A stretch of 64,000 bases of DNA from Hydrogenothermaceae bacterium (GTDB taxonomy: Bacteria > Aquificota > Aquificia > Aquificales > Hydrogenothermaceae), in NCBI GenBank assembly GCA_026418455.1, contig JAOABH010000003.1:186001-250000 (forward strand). Direction: 5' to 3'. Below the pieces are notes generated by a model. It searched no databases and was not told the origin of the DNA. It saw only the letters and a program-made list of their open reading frames with translations. Shown piece after piece: positions 31,998 to 43,209 of this stretch (positions within the stretch are counted from its first letter, which is position 1; each line of letters starts with the position of its first letter). Both the position numbers and the translations under genes were made by a program.

Positions 31998-32972
31998 ATG
32001 GCGTTTGATTTAGTGTTACAGAATGTACTTAACCCACCTATCCTGTTTTTTATTGCAGGTATGTTATCTGTATTTTTTAGGACAGGTTTGGAGATACCAC
32101 AACCATTACCAAAACTATTTTCTCTCTACCTGTTAATAGCTATAGGAATACACGGAGGATATGAGCTTTCAAAAAGTGGGATAACATCTGATGTTATAAC
32201 AGTTTTGGGGTTATCAATATTTTTAGCTACGTTGGTTCCCATATATTCATTTTTCATTCTCAGATTAAAATTGGATATACACAATGCTGTTGCAATAGCA
32301 GCTACTTATGGTTCTATAAGTGCTGTTACTTTTGTTACAGCCGGAGCTTTTTTAGAGTCTTTAGGAATTAAGTTTGGGGGCTACATGGTAGCTGCTATGA
32401 CTTTAATGGAATCTCCGGCTATAATAATAGGACTTATAATGTTAAATCTCTTTGCAAATACTAAAAATAATGGTGAGAAAACAGATTGGAAAGAAATTTT
32501 AAGGGAAGCTGTTTTTAATCCTTCAGTGTATCTTTTAATGGTGTCTCTATTTATAGGATATATAACAGCAGAAAAAGGATGGAAAGCTATGGAGCCACTT
32601 TTTTGGACTCTTTTTAAAGGTATGTTAGCTTTCTTCTTACTTGATATGGGAATTATAGCAGCAAAAAGAATAGGAGATGTCAAAAAAGTTGGTATGTTTT
32701 TAGTAGGTTTTAGTATTTTTATGCCAGTTTTTAATGCGATGTTGGCCATTATCTTAGGTTCTATATTTGGCCTTCAAAAGGGAGATATCTTTATGTTGTC
32801 TGTTCTTGCTGCAAGTGCATCTTACATAGCTGTTCCCGCTGCTATGAGATTATCTGTCCCCGAAGCAAACCCAAGTTTATATATAACTATGGCTTTAGCA
32901 ATAACATTTCCGTTTAATATAACTTTCGGATTACCGTTATACTATTTTGTCATAAATTTAATCTGGGGGTAA
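31998..32972 (+). CDS. sbtA: SbtA-family sodium-dependent bicarbonate transporter
   Basis: NPPILFFIAGMLSVFFRTGLEIPQPLPKLFSLYLLIAIGIHGG. Confidence 0.93.
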   Translation: MAFDLVLQNVLNPPILFFIAGMLSVFFRTGLEIPQPLPKLFSLYLLIAIGIHGGYELSKSGITSDVITVLGLSIFLATLVPIYSFFILRLKLDIHNAVAIAATYGSISAVTFVTAGAFLESLGIKFGGYMVAAMTLMESPAIIIGLIMLNLFANTKNNGEKTDWKEILREAVFNPSVYLLMVSLFIGYITAEKGWKAMEPLFWTLFKGMLAFFLLDMGIIAAKRIGDVKKVGMFLVGFSIFMPVFNAMLAIILGSIFGLQKGDIFMLSVLAASASYIAVPAAMRLSVPEANPSLYITMALAITFPFNITFGLPLYYFVINLIWG

Positions 32973-32978
32973 GATAAA

Positions 32979-33272
32979 ATGGAAGCAAGGAAGAAGATTG
33001 AAGTAGTTATTGACAGTTACCATTTAGATAAGGTTATTGAAGTTTTTGACAAAAACGGTATATCCGGATACACGGTTATAAAAGATGTTTTGGGAAAAGG
33101 TAAGAGAGGATTGATGTCTGCAGATGAGTTAACAGACGCATTTAAAAACAGCTATATATTTACAGCTTGTGATGAACAGAAAGCTATGAACATAGTCCAG
33201 CAGTTAAGACCTATTTTAAAAAAGTATGGTGGAATTTGTTTAGTATCTGATGTTATGTGGTTGATACATTAA
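32979..33272 (+). CDS. PII-like protein (SbtB-like)
   Basis: KKIEVVIDSYHLDKVIEVFDKNGISGYTVIKDVLGKGKRG; follows sbtA by 6 nt. Confidence 0.87.
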   Translation: MEARKKIEVVIDSYHLDKVIEVFDKNGISGYTVIKDVLGKGKRGLMSADELTDAFKNSYIFTACDEQKAMNIVQQLRPILKKYGGICLVSDVMWLIH

Positions 33273-33299
33273 TTTAACATCCTATATGATACTCTATCC

Positions 33300-33325
33300 G
33301 CTCCTACACTACGACTTGTAGGAGC
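33300..33325. terminator. Hairpin downstream of sbtA/sbtB (9-bp stem)
   Basis: GCTCCTACA-ctacgact-TGTAGGAGC. Confidence 0.55.
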
Positions 33326-33389
33326 TATCTCCTTAACCTTCGATCTGTTTTATAATAATTTTCGTAAATTTTTTGGAAGAGGTTATTCT

Positions 33390-34304
33390 ATGTTTAAATC
33401 CGTATTTGAAAGGATAAAAAAAGGTATAGAAAAAACAAAAAAACAACTTGTGGAAGGTTTTAGTAAGATATCTTTTGGAAGAAAGATAGATGAGTCTCTG
33501 TTTGAAGATATAGAAGCTGTTTTACTAAAAGCCGATGTAGGAACAAAGGCAACACAAGAGATTATAGAGTTTTTAAGACAAGAAAGTAAAAAGAGAAAGA
33601 TAACAGAAGGAGAGCAGTTAAAAGAACTTTTAAAAGAAAAACTATACGACATACTTAAAGATTGTAGTGGAAGTTTAAATCTTACAAATGAAAAACCCAA
33701 TGTGATACTATTTTTAGGGATAAATGGAAGCGGAAAAACTACAACTGTTGGAAAGCTTGCATACATGCTTAAAAAAGATGGCTATTCTGTTGTTTTAGGT
33801 GCGGCAGACACTTTTAGGGCAGCTGCAATAGATCAACTTGAAGTTTGGGCTAATAGGGTAGGTGTTAGAATAGTGAAACATCAAGCGGGAGCAGACCCTT
33901 CTGCTGTTGTTTTTGATACAATTAACAGTGCAAAAAGTAAAGGAGAAGATATTGTAATAGTAGATACTGCTGGAAGGCTTCACACGAAAGAACATCTGAT
34001 GAAAGAACTTCAGAAGATTAAGAGAACCATCCAGAAATTTTCACCTAATCAGCCAGTTGAGACATTGTTAGTTTTAGATGGGACGATAGGGCAAAACTCA
34101 ATAAATCAAGCAAAAACATTTAAAGAAGCTACAGATGTTACTGGAATAGTAATAACAAAACTTGACGGAACAGCAAAAGGTGGTGCAATCATACCCATAT
34201 GTAAAGAGTTAAAAATTCCAATTAAATTTATAGGTGTAGGGGAAGATATAGAAGATTTACAACCATTTAATCCAAAAGAGTTTGTAGATGCATTATTTGA
34301 GTAG
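33390..34304 (+). CDS. ftsY: Signal recognition particle receptor FtsY
   Basis: LGINGSGKTTTVGKLA, DTFRAAA, DTAGRLH, TKLDGTAKGG. Confidence 0.97.
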   Translation: MFKSVFERIKKGIEKTKKQLVEGFSKISFGRKIDESLFEDIEAVLLKADVGTKATQEIIEFLRQESKKRKITEGEQLKELLKEKLYDILKDCSGSLNLTNEKPNVILFLGINGSGKTTTVGKLAYMLKKDGYSVVLGAADTFRAAAIDQLEVWANRVGVRIVKHQAGADPSAVVFDTINSAKSKGEDIVIVDTAGRLHTKEHLMKELQKIKRTIQKFSPNQPVETLLVLDGTIGQNSINQAKTFKEATDVTGIVITKLDGTAKGGAIIPICKELKIPIKFIGVGEDIEDLQPFNPKEFVDALFE

Positions 34305-34350
34305 CAGAGCTTCTATATATTTATAGATTTTTAGAAGAGGTTTTTTCAGA

Positions 34351-34599
34351 ATGGAAAAAGTGAAAGATTTACAATTGATCTCTAAATTACTAACAGAGAT
34401 AAATAAGTTAAAAGGAGTTAAAAATTTAGAGTTAATAGATGTCCCGGAAGATGTTGAAGCTGATATAGGTATTCTTCTAAAGTTAAAAAAGGGATACAGC
34501 TGGAAAGATATAAATAAGAAAATCAGTGATTTAGTATGGGATATATTTGAGAAAAATGGTGAATATATAGCAGTTTATAGAGAATTTAAAGAAAGTTAA
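34351..34599 (+). CDS. Hypothetical protein
   Basis: 82 aa ORF with plausible RBS (agaggttttttc). Confidence 0.6.
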   Translation: MEKVKDLQLISKLLTEINKLKGVKNLELIDVPEDVEADIGILLKLKKGYSWKDINKKISDLVWDIFEKNGEYIAVYREFKES

Positions 34600-35528
34600 A
34601 AATATATACTATCCTTGTTTAGTAAAACCATAAATAGCCTATCTATTCCTAAGGAGGCTCCGCTACATTCAGGGAGTTCTTTTAAACACTCTATAAACTC
34701 ATAATCTATCTCATAATTAAAGCCTTCTCTCTTTTTTCTTTCAATCTCTTCTTTAAATCTTTTAAGTTGTTCTTGGGAGTCGTTTAGCTCCTGATAACCA
34801 TTTACAAGTTCTATTCCGTTTATATAAACTTCAAATCTCTTGGCTTTACCATTTTCTACTTTAGATAGTGCTGCAAATTCCGGAGGATAGTCGTATATAA
34901 AAGTTGGCTTATCTATTCCAAGATTTGGCTCTACATAAAAGGCATATACTCTATAAAATAGTTCCTCAAAATCTTCTGTGTATCTAAATGTTTTCTCCCT
35001 TTCTTTTAAAAACCTATTTAAATTATCAACGTCTAAATAGGTTCCCGTGTATCTATAAAAAGCCTCTTCTACTGTGATTTTTTCCCAATCTGAGAGATCA
35101 AAAACCTTATCTTTATATATGAATTTTTCGCTGTTATAAACTGACCTACATGAATTTATAAAGATATTTTTTGTATCTTCCATTAAATCTTCAAGGGAAT
35201 AATCTATTCTATACCACTCTAACATTGTAAATTCTATCTTATGTTTTGAAGAACCTTCAAAATTTCTAAAAACTTTTGTTATCTGAAATATATCTTTTTT
35301 TATCTGGGAAAGTATTTTTTTCATCTGTAATTCCGGAGAAGTATGAAGATACTTTTTTATCTTTTCTTTTTTCTCATTATAGAAAAACAGTTCTACCGGA
35401 TAGATGTTTGGATCTAAATTGGGATAATCTTGGGCTATATCTGTAAAAATCTCAATGGCAGCTGTGTTATAAAAGTAATCTCTAATTGATTTTAGGATGT
35501 TTGATTTTTTTTGATATGTCTCTAACAT
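34596..35528 (-). CDS. epmA: EpmA/GenX-like lysyl-tRNA synthetase paralog
   Basis: Class II catalytic core without anticodon domain: LHTSPELQMKKIL, FRNFEGSSKHKIEFTMLEWY, ECSGASLGIDRLFMVLL. Confidence 0.9.
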   Translation of the reverse strand: MLETYQKKSNILKSIRDYFYNTAAIEIFTDIAQDYPNLDPNIYPVELFFYNEKKEKIKKYLHTSPELQMKKILSQIKKDIFQITKVFRNFEGSSKHKIEFTMLEWYRIDYSLEDLMEDTKNIFINSCRSVYNSEKFIYKDKVFDLSDWEKITVEEAFYRYTGTYLDVDNLNRFLKEREKTFRYTEDFEELFYRVYAFYVEPNLGIDKPTFIYDYPPEFAALSKVENGKAKRFEVYINGIELVNGYQELNDSQEQLKRFKEEIERKKREGFNYEIDYEFIECLKELPECSGASLGIDRLFMVLLNKDSIYF

Positions 35529-35540
35529 TTTTTTTTAAAG

Positions 35541-35559
35541 AGGGGGTAACTTTCCCCCT
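35541..35559. terminator. Hairpin between rpmA and epmA
   Basis: AGGGGG-taacttt-CCCCCT. Confidence 0.45.
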
Positions 35560-35565
35560 ATGTGA

Positions 35566-35823
35566 TTAAGCTTCTACTGGATAAACACTTACTACTTTTT
35601 TACCTTTTGAAGTTTCAAACTTTACTTTACCATCAATGAGAGCAAATAAGGTGTAATCCTTTCCCATTCCAACATTTTTACCTGGATAAACCTTTGTTCC
35701 TCTCTGTCTAACTAAGATATTCCCAGCTCTTACAACTTGTCCGTCGTATCTTTTTACTCCAAGACGTTTGGATATACTATCGCGACCGTTACGTGTTGAA
35801 CCACCACTCGCTTTTGATGCCAT
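35566..35823 (-). CDS. rpmA: 50S ribosomal protein L27
   Basis: [43 protein letters not shown]. Confidence 0.98.
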   Translation of the reverse strand: MASKASGGSTRNGRDSISKRLGVKRYDGQVVRAGNILVRQRGTKVYPGKNVGMGKDYTLFALIDGKVKFETSKGKKVVSVYPVEA

Positions 35824-35836
35824 CTTTTTATCCTCC

Positions 35837-36127
35837 TTAAACTATTTCTTCAACTTTTATCAAAGTGTAAGGCTGTCTGTGTCCGTTTAATTTGTCGTAA
35901 TGTTTTTTACGTTTGTATTTGAACACCAAAACTTTTTTATGTTTGTCATGTTTTAAAACAGTAGCTTTTACTGTTCCTTGAGTTTTTAAACTGCCATCAT
36001 CGTTTCTTATGCAGATAGCTGGAAGTTCAACAGTTTGTCCTTCCTCTGCACATAATTTTTCTACTTTTAAAAGAGTTCCTTTTTCAACTTTATACTGTTT
36101 TCCACCTGTTTTAACAACAGCATACAT
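35837..36127 (-). CDS. rplU: 50S ribosomal protein L21
   Basis: [17 protein letters not shown]; internal ATG preferred over the listed ORF start because the upstream part overlaps engB. Confidence 0.96.
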   Translation of the reverse strand: MYAVVKTGGKQYKVEKGTLLKVEKLCAEEGQTVELPAICIRNDDGSLKTQGTVKATVLKHDKHKKVLVFKYKRKKHYDKLNGHRQPYTLIKVEEIV

Positions 36128-36179
36128 AAGGCAATACCTCCGGTTACAGAAATTAGTACAATAGTATATCATAAAATTG

Positions 36180-36767
36180 TTAATCTTTTTTGACTTTTTC
36201 AAAGATGTAGTTTATAAGCTCTGATATACCTGTTCCTTCCTTTGCGGAAGTAAGGATTATGTTATCATGGTCTAACTTTAATGTTTCCTTCACAACTTTT
36301 TTAACTTTTGCCTTCTCACTTTGATTGAGTTTATCAGCTTTTGTGGCAACTACTACATACGGAATATTGTAACTTTCCAGCCACTCTTTCATCAAAAAAT
36401 CCAGATTAGTTGGTGGATATCTACTGTCAACAAGCATGATTACAAGTTTTAAATTTTCCCTCTTTAACAGGTATCCTTCTATCATCTTCTGCCAGTCTAG
36501 TCTCTCTTTCTTAGACACAGAAGCAAAGCCGTATCCTGGTAAATCGACAAAGTATAAGTCATCTGAAAATGAGAAGAAGTTTATAAGTCTTGTTTTTCCG
36601 GGAGTTGCACTTACTTTTGCAATAGATCTTTTGAATATTGCATTTATAAGAGAAGATTTACCTACATTAGACCTACCAACAACGGCAACCTCAGGTTTGT
36701 CCGGAGGTGGAAAATCCTCCGGTTTAACGGCGCTTTTTATAAACTTGACATCTCTTATACTTGCCAT
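36180..36767 (-). CDS. engB: Ribosome biogenesis GTP-binding protein YsxC/EngB
   Basis: VVGRSNVGKSSLINAIFKR, TPGKTRLINFF, DLPGYGFA. Confidence 0.96.
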   Translation of the reverse strand: MASIRDVKFIKSAVKPEDFPPPDKPEVAVVGRSNVGKSSLINAIFKRSIAKVSATPGKTRLINFFSFSDDLYFVDLPGYGFASVSKKERLDWQKMIEGYLLKRENLKLVIMLVDSRYPPTNLDFLMKEWLESYNIPYVVVATKADKLNQSEKAKVKKVVKETLKLDHDNIILTSAKEGTGISELINYIFEKVKKD

Positions 36768-36770
36768 CTT

Positions 36771-37994
36771 TTAACTTGCTTTTTCATGTATGTATACAGG
36801 TGGTTTTTCTTTTTTTACAACCTCTGAATCTATGACTACCTTCTTTAAAGTTTTCATCTGAGGTGCTTCAAACATAACATCAAGCATAATATCTTCTATT
36901 ATGGCTCTTAAACCTCTTGCTCCTGTTTTTCTTTCTATGGCTTCCTTAGCAATCTCTCTTAAAGCATCTTCCGTAAATTCAAGGTCTATACCATCTAATG
37001 CAAGAAGGCTTTTATACTGTTTTACAAGGGCATTCTTTGGCTCTGTTAAAACTCTTACTAACATATCTTCATCAAGCTCTTCAAGAGTTGCTATTACAGG
37101 TATCCTTCCTAAAAATTCAGGGATTAAACCAAACTTTATAAGGTCTTCCACTCTTACCTGTGATATTAAATCCTTCTCTTCTTCCTTGGATTTTATATCT
37201 GCACCAAAGCCTATGGATTTTTTACCTATTCTCTGTTTTATTATATCTTCAAGTCCTACGAAAGCTCCTCCAAGTATAAACAGTATATTTGATGTGTCTA
37301 TCTGTATAAATTCCTGATGGGGATGTTTTCTACCACCTTGAGGAGGGACATTTGCTATCGTCCCTTCAAGTATTTTAAGTAACGCCTGCTGGACACCTTC
37401 ACCGGAAACATCTCTCGTTATAGAGGGGTTATCTCCGGATTTTTTAGCTATTTTATCAACTTCGTCTATATAAACGATACCTTTCTCTGCTGCCTCAACA
37501 TCGTAATCTGCATTCTGCAGTAGTCTTGCAAGGATACTCTCAACATCTTCTCCAACGTATCCTGCTTCTGTTATGTTTGTTGCATCGGCTATTGCAAAGG
37601 GAACATTCAGAATCTTAGCCAAAGTCCTTGCAAGTAATGTTTTTCCTGAACCTGTAGGTCCTATAAGGAGTATATTACTTTTTTCTATCTCTACATCTTT
37701 GTCTCTGTATAGATCTCTCTGGTATATCCTCTTGTAGTGGTTATAAACAGCAACGGATAAAACCTTCTTTGCCTTTTCCTGCCCTATAACGTACTCATCC
37801 AACTTAGCTTTTATATAAGTCGGTGTTGGAAGCTCCACTGGCTTTTCAAATCTCTTCTCTTCAAGGTGGCTTTTCAGTATATCCCCTAATCTTTCTATAC
37901 AGCTATCACATATATTTAGACCATTTGGTCCTTCTATCATAACTTCTGCTTTACTTTCAGTTTTTCCACAGAATGAACATTTTCTTTGAGCCAT
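36771..37994 (-). CDS. clpX: ATP-dependent Clp protease ATP-binding subunit ClpX
   Basis: [10 protein letters not shown] zinc domain; [18 protein letters not shown]. Confidence 0.98.
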   Translation of the reverse strand: MAQRKCSFCGKTESKAEVMIEGPNGLNICDSCIERLGDILKSHLEEKRFEKPVELPTPTYIKAKLDEYVIGQEKAKKVLSVAVYNHYKRIYQRDLYRDKDVEIEKSNILLIGPTGSGKTLLARTLAKILNVPFAIADATNITEAGYVGEDVESILARLLQNADYDVEAAEKGIVYIDEVDKIAKKSGDNPSITRDVSGEGVQQALLKILEGTIANVPPQGGRKHPHQEFIQIDTSNILFILGGAFVGLEDIIKQRIGKKSIGFGADIKSKEEEKDLISQVRVEDLIKFGLIPEFLGRIPVIATLEELDEDMLVRVLTEPKNALVKQYKSLLALDGIDLEFTEDALREIAKEAIERKTGARGLRAIIEDIMLDVMFEAPQMKTLKKVVIDSEVVKKEKPPVYIHEKAS

Positions 37995-37997
37995 AAA

Positions 37998-38603
37998 TTA
38001 CTTTTCACCTCTTTTTGTTATAACTTTGTCTATAAGACCGTATTCTACAGCTTCTTGAGCAGACATAAAGTAATCTCTCTCTGTATCTGCCTCTATCTTC
38101 TCTATTGGTTGTCCTGTATGTTTTGCAAGATATTCGTTTAACATTCTTTTGAGTCTGAGTATCTCTTTTGCATGTATCTCTATATCTGTAGCTTGACCTT
38201 GGAATCCTCCAAGAGGTTGGTGTATCATTATCCTTGAGTTAGGTAGTGAGTACCTTTTACCCTTTGCACCGGCAGAAAGTAAGAATGCTCCCATAGATGC
38301 TGCCTGTCCAAGACAGATCGTAACTACATCAGGTTTTATGTAATTCATTGTGTCGTATATCGCAAGTCCTGCTGTAACAACACCACCAGGAGAGTTTATA
38401 TACATATATATATCTTTATCTGGGTCTTCTGCCTCCAAGAAAAGAAGCTGTGCAATAATAAGGTTAGCAACATGGTCGTCTATCGGTGTTCCAAGTAGTA
38501 TAATCCTGTCTTTTAAGAGCCTTGAGTATATATCGTAGGCTCTCTCACCTCTTGGTGTCTGTTCTATAACTATCGGTACTAACTGGTTTAAAATTTTATC
38601 CAT
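37998..38603 (-). CDS. clpP: ATP-dependent Clp protease proteolytic subunit
   Basis: [46 protein letters not shown] 38603 favoured. Confidence 0.97.
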   Translation of the reverse strand: MDKILNQLVPIVIEQTPRGERAYDIYSRLLKDRIILLGTPIDDHVANLIIAQLLFLEAEDPDKDIYMYINSPGGVVTAGLAIYDTMNYIKPDVVTICLGQAASMGAFLLSAGAKGKRYSLPNSRIMIHQPLGGFQGQATDIEIHAKEILRLKRMLNEYLAKHTGQPIEKIEADTERDYFMSAQEAVEYGLIDKVITKRGEK

Positions 38604-39915
38604 TTTGCTCCTCTGATTGTTTTTGTTGTTCTTGAGCTCTTTGCTCAAGTTCTTCTTTTGTTAATTCTTTAATATTTGCCTTTTGTGTTATTAAGTCAAG
38701 GGCTTTCTGTCTTCTTATATCTGATTTTATAGCTTCTATCATATTTCTTTCTTCAAAGTATTCTTTTAGATCTGCTGGTGTTGTGTTGTAAATTTTTGCA
38801 AGTCTTTCAATCTCTTGGTTTAGTTCCTCCTCTGTAATCTCTATACCTTCTTTATCTGCTATCTTTGTTAATACAAACATAACTCTTATGTTATTTATAC
38901 CTGTTTTTGTTAATCCCTCTGCTGCTGCTTCTATCATCTCTCTGTTTGGTTTTATGCCGTAACTTTCGAGTTGCTGTGCGTATCTTGATGCAAGATTTTG
39001 GACTTCTTTTTCTAATAATGAATTTGGAACAGGGAAGTCATACTCTGAAGCTATTTTGTCAAGGATTTTTTGTTGAATATCCTGTTTTTTCAATGCTTCA
39101 AGTTGTTTTTGGATATCTTCTCTTATCTTCTGTTTTGCCTCTTCAGCTGTCTCTGCAATTCCTATTGACTTAACAAATTCATCGTTAAATTCAGGTAGAA
39201 CTTTCTTTCTAACTTCTATAATATCTATCTCTATTTTTGCTTTTCCTATCTCTTCTCCTTTCTCATTGTATAAAGGAGCATCTTCTATAACAACTTTATC
39301 TGATGCTTTTTTACCTTTTAGCTGTTGCTCTATCTCCGGTCTTAACATACCGGTTCCTATTATGACTTCAAACTCATCTTCCTCTTCTTCTCCTGATTTG
39401 GCTGTTATATGGTATTTTATCTTTACTTGATCTCCATCTTCTATTTCTTTATCTGCTGCCTCATACTTTCCGTTTCTCTCTAATAGGTTCTGTATATACT
39501 TCTCTACATCTTCATCTCTAACTTCTGTTTTTATAGTTTCTACCTCTATTCCTTCGTATGGTTTAAGTTCAAACTCCGGAGCTACTTCAAAACTAACTTT
39601 AAACTTTATCTTTTCTTCACCTTCAAGTTCTACCTCGCCGAAGTACACCTCTTGAACTACAGGTTTTAGATTCTCTTTCTCTAAGATTTCATTTAGGTAT
39701 CTGTTAACGTAATTTTTTGCAACTTCTTCTTTTATTGCATCTTTATATTTTGCTTTTATAAGGTTTCTTGGGGCATGTCCTTTTCTAAAGCCTTTAATAT
39801 CCGCAATTTTGGATATTTCCGTTATAACCTCGTTGGCTATACTCCTTACTTTATCACCTTCATCGGTAATTGTTAATGTTCTAACAAGGTCCTGTGATTC
39901 TACTACTACGTTCAT
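38596..39915 (-). CDS. tig: Trigger factor
   Basis: [18 protein letters not shown]; directly upstream of clpP-clpX. Confidence 0.95.
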   Translation of the reverse strand: MNVVVESQDLVRTLTITDEGDKVRSIANEVITEISKIADIKGFRKGHAPRNLIKAKYKDAIKEEVAKNYVNRYLNEILEKENLKPVVQEVYFGEVELEGEEKIKFKVSFEVAPEFELKPYEGIEVETIKTEVRDEDVEKYIQNLLERNGKYEAADKEIEDGDQVKIKYHITAKSGEEEEDEFEVIIGTGMLRPEIEQQLKGKKASDKVVIEDAPLYNEKGEEIGKAKIEIDIIEVRKKVLPEFNDEFVKSIGIAETAEEAKQKIREDIQKQLEALKKQDIQQKILDKIASEYDFPVPNSLLEKEVQNLASRYAQQLESYGIKPNREMIEAAAEGLTKTGINNIRVMFVLTKIADKEGIEITEEELNQEIERLAKIYNTTPADLKEYFEERNMIEAIKSDIRRQKALDLITQKANIKELTKEELEQRAQEQQKQSEEQNG

Positions 39916-40034
39916 CTACTTCTCTCCTTTACAATTTTTTGTTAAGTTAAATGAATATTTTATTATAAAAAGATTAATCAAACAAGAACCATTTAAGGTA
40001 AAATATTTTGAATATTTTCTTTCGAGGTTTTTAG

Positions 40035-41165
40035 ATGGAAAAAGCTATACTTGCCCTTGAAGATGGTCATTTTTTCTATGGATATGCTTTCTCAGGGTTT
40101 AAGAAAAGAGAAACTGGTGGAGAGGTTATTTTTAACACTTCAATTACTGGATATCAGGAGATACTTACAGATCCTTCCTACAAAGGTCAGATAGTTGTTA
40201 TGACACCTTCCCAGATAGGAAATTATGGGATAAACCTTGAAGATGACCAATCAGAGAGAGTATGGGTTAATGGCTTTGTTGTGAAAGATGTCCCCAATGT
40301 ATATTCAAATTACAGAGCTGTAAAAAGTCTTCAGGATTATCTTGAGGAGAATGATGTTGTTGGAATTTTTGGTGTTGATACGAGAGCTGTTGTAAGGATA
40401 CTGAGAAATTACGGAGTTATGAAGGGATACATAGGGATAGGAGATATATCTCCACAGGAAGCTGTAAGAAAAGCAAAATCTATACCTGATATATCTGAAC
40501 TTAATCTTGTTGCGGAAGTGTCAAAGAAAGAAGTTTATAGATGGACTCAAAAAAGTTGGAGATGGCCTGTTGGATATCAAGAGCAAACAGAGTTTAGATA
40601 TAAAGTTGCCGTAATAGATTATGGAGTAAAAAGGGATATTCTAAGACTACTTGCAGACAGAGGGTTGGAACTTATATGTTTCCCTCATAATGTATCTGCA
40701 GAAGAGGTGTTATCTATAAATCCAGATGGTATATTTTTATCAAACGGACCAGGAGACCCTGCAACTCTCAGATACCAGATAGACCAGATAAAAAAGTTGA
40801 TAGCGAAAGAGATACCTATATTTGGTATATGCCTTGGACATCAATTACTTTCATGGGCTTTTGGAGGTAGAACTTATAAACTTGAGTTTGGTCATCATGG
40901 AGGAAATCATCCTGTAAAAAATCTAAAAACCGGTAAAGTTGAGATAACAGCTCAAAACCATAACTATGCAACAGATGAGTCCAAACTTACAGCAGATATA
41001 GAGATAACCCATATAAATTTAAACGATAACACAGTTGAAGGTATGAGACACAGAAACTATCCTGTTTTCTCAATTCAACATCACCCTGAAGCGGCACCTG
41101 GACCCCATGACTCTTTTTACGTTTTTGATGACTTTCTTAAACTGATAGAGGAATGTAAAAGTTGA
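40035..41165 (+). CDS. carA: Carbamoyl-phosphate synthase small subunit
   Basis: GGEVIFNTSITGYQEILTDPSY; GICLGHQLL; SIQHHPEAAPGPHD. Confidence 0.97.
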   Translation: MEKAILALEDGHFFYGYAFSGFKKRETGGEVIFNTSITGYQEILTDPSYKGQIVVMTPSQIGNYGINLEDDQSERVWVNGFVVKDVPNVYSNYRAVKSLQDYLEENDVVGIFGVDTRAVVRILRNYGVMKGYIGIGDISPQEAVRKAKSIPDISELNLVAEVSKKEVYRWTQKSWRWPVGYQEQTEFRYKVAVIDYGVKRDILRLLADRGLELICFPHNVSAEEVLSINPDGIFLSNGPGDPATLRYQIDQIKKLIAKEIPIFGICLGHQLLSWAFGGRTYKLEFGHHGGNHPVKNLKTGKVEITAQNHNYATDESKLTADIEITHINLNDNTVEGMRHRNYPVFSIQHHPEAAPGPHDSFYVFDDFLKLIEECKS

Positions 41166-42358
41166 AACATCAGAAAGAAAAGGAGAGATGGATATTAGGT
41201 TCTCTCCTGCTTAATCTCTTCCTATCTCTACTTAAGTTAATATTTGCTATCATTACTGGCTCTTTGGCACTGATAGCCGAGGCTATACACTCTTTTTCTG
41301 ATCTTATAGCATCTGTTATATCTCTTATCGGAGTAAAACTATCGGCAAAGAGACCAAAGAGTTTTCCCTACGGTCTTTATAAGCTTGAGAATATAACAGC
41401 TATAGTGATATCTTTTTTTCTGTTTTTTGCTTCTTATGAGATCATAAGAGAGGTTGTTTTTAATGAAGATGAAAGGGAGATAAAAAATCCTGAGTTTGCG
41501 GTAGCTGTTATTCTCATAGCAATGATTCTTACGTTTATTTACTCCCGTTTTGAGAAAAAAGCAGGAGAAAAGTTAAACTCACCTACACTTGTAGCAGATG
41601 CACAGCATATCTGGGCTGATTTTCTATCATCTACTATAGTTTTGATAGGTTTGGTAGGTGTTATGTTAGGTTATCACAATGTTGATAAGTATGCTGCTGC
41701 TATTGTATCTCTCTTTATACTTCACAGCGGATATGAAATATTTAAAGAAGGTATAAAAGTGCTACTTGACGTTTCTTTAAGTCAGGAAGATATAGAAAAG
41801 ATAAAAGCCATACTTTCAAAAAATCCTTATGTAGAAAAAATAAAGATTATAAGAGGCAGATTTGCCGGAAGTTATAAATTTGTAGAGATAGAGATTTTAC
41901 TTAAAAATTTAGGATTAAGGGAAGCCCACAGTATAGTAGATTCTTTGGCAGAAAGTATAAAAAATGAGATTCAGAATATTGATTCTGTATTTATCCATTA
42001 TGAGCCTGTGAGACAGCAGGGATTGAGAATAGCTGTTTTGACAGATGGAAATGATAATATAAAAGATTTTTCCTCTGCTAAAGAGATTGTTATTATAGAT
42101 ATAAAAGATAATAAAAAGATGAATATTGTCAAAAAGTTAAGTGTAAAAAATGAAGAGATGGAGATTGGAAAAGTGTTGTCAGATGAGAGTGTTTATATTG
42201 TGATAACTAAAAATCATCCGGAAGATTTTCAGGTTAGATTTTTAATATCAAAAGCCGGAATATTAGTTTGGGAGACAAAGGAAAATAAATTTGAAAAAGC
42301 TATAGATGAAGTTGTAAAATCTTGGAGTAAATTTTTAAAAAGTGAGGGAGAGATATGA
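41162..42358 (+). CDS. CDF cation transporter with extra C-terminal NifX/FeMo-co-binding-like domain
   Basis: SLALIAEAIHSFSDLIASVISLIGVKLSAKRPKSFPYGLYKLE; additional domain from about nt 42020 (LRIAVLTDG...). Confidence 0.87.
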   Translation: MKHQKEKERWILGSLLLNLFLSLLKLIFAIITGSLALIAEAIHSFSDLIASVISLIGVKLSAKRPKSFPYGLYKLENITAIVISFFLFFASYEIIREVVFNEDEREIKNPEFAVAVILIAMILTFIYSRFEKKAGEKLNSPTLVADAQHIWADFLSSTIVLIGLVGVMLGYHNVDKYAAAIVSLFILHSGYEIFKEGIKVLLDVSLSQEDIEKIKAILSKNPYVEKIKIIRGRFAGSYKFVEIEILLKNLGLREAHSIVDSLAESIKNEIQNIDSVFIHYEPVRQQGLRIAVLTDGNDNIKDFSSAKEIVIIDIKDNKKMNIVKKLSVKNEEMEIGKVLSDESVYIVITKNHPEDFQVRFLISKAGILVWETKENKFEKAIDEVVKSWSKFLKSEGEI

Positions 42359-43200
42359 TAGGAAGAATTTTAGTAGGGATAGATGGTTCAAAAGCTTCAA
42401 AGATAGCTTCTGAATACGGGTTTTATCTTTCAAAATCTTTAAAGAGACCAGTTATAGGAATAAACATAGTAGATATCAGGCTTCTTGAAGGACCTTTTAT
42501 GGCAGATATAGCCGGAGGTTTAGGATTTACCACCTATGCTGATTTTACTGTGAAGATAAGAGAAGTTCTTGAAGAGAGAAGCCAAGCAATATTAGATGAA
42601 TTTACGGCAGAGTGTAGACAGGCTCAGGCAGATTGCAGTATAGCACAGGCTTACGGTATTCCTGATTATGAGATAGTTCAGATGGCAGACCCAGAAGATT
42701 TAATAATTGTGGGAAAGAAAGGAGAACACTCTGAGATAATAAAGTCTCTCATCGGATCAACAGCAGAGAAAGTAGCAAGAAAATCTGTCTGTCCTGTTAT
42801 GATAACACCTATAAGAGAGTTTAAAGCCATTACAAATATCCTTGTCTGTTTTGATGGAAGGGAAAAATCTGTTCACGGACTTGATTTTGCTAAACATCTC
42901 TCTGAAAAACTGAATGCAAATATAAAGGTTATCTCAGTTTTTGATGATGTAGTGAAAGATGTAGAAAAAGTAAAAGAGTTTAAAGAGAGGGTTAAAACAA
43001 TCCTTGAGAAAGATGTAGAGTTTATAGATAAATACGGACTTGCTGAAGAGCAGATTGAACAGTTTATAAAATCAAATAAAGATATAGACCTTGTAGTGTT
43101 AGGAGCCTATGGTGATAGTTATGTAAAAGAGATAATCCTTGGAAGTACTACATCTTATATTACGGCTATTTCTCCTGTTCCTGTAATACTTGTAAAATAA
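42355..43200 (+). CDS. Tandem universal stress protein
   Basis: Two UspA folds: ILVGIDGSKASKIA...LIGSTAEKVARKSVCPVMIT and ILVCFDGREKS...ILGSTTSYITAISPVPVILV. Confidence 0.92.
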   Translation: MIGRILVGIDGSKASKIASEYGFYLSKSLKRPVIGINIVDIRLLEGPFMADIAGGLGFTTYADFTVKIREVLEERSQAILDEFTAECRQAQADCSIAQAYGIPDYEIVQMADPEDLIIVGKKGEHSEIIKSLIGSTAEKVARKSVCPVMITPIREFKAITNILVCFDGREKSVHGLDFAKHLSEKLNANIKVISVFDDVVKDVEKVKEFKERVKTILEKDVEFIDKYGLAEEQIEQFIKSNKDIDLVVLGAYGDSYVKEIILGSTTSYITAISPVPVILVK

Positions 43201-43209
43201 AGGAGAGTA

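Noticed and set aside
36901-37317. 138-aa plus-strand ORF within clpX
   Set aside because: Antisense to clpX, no motif.
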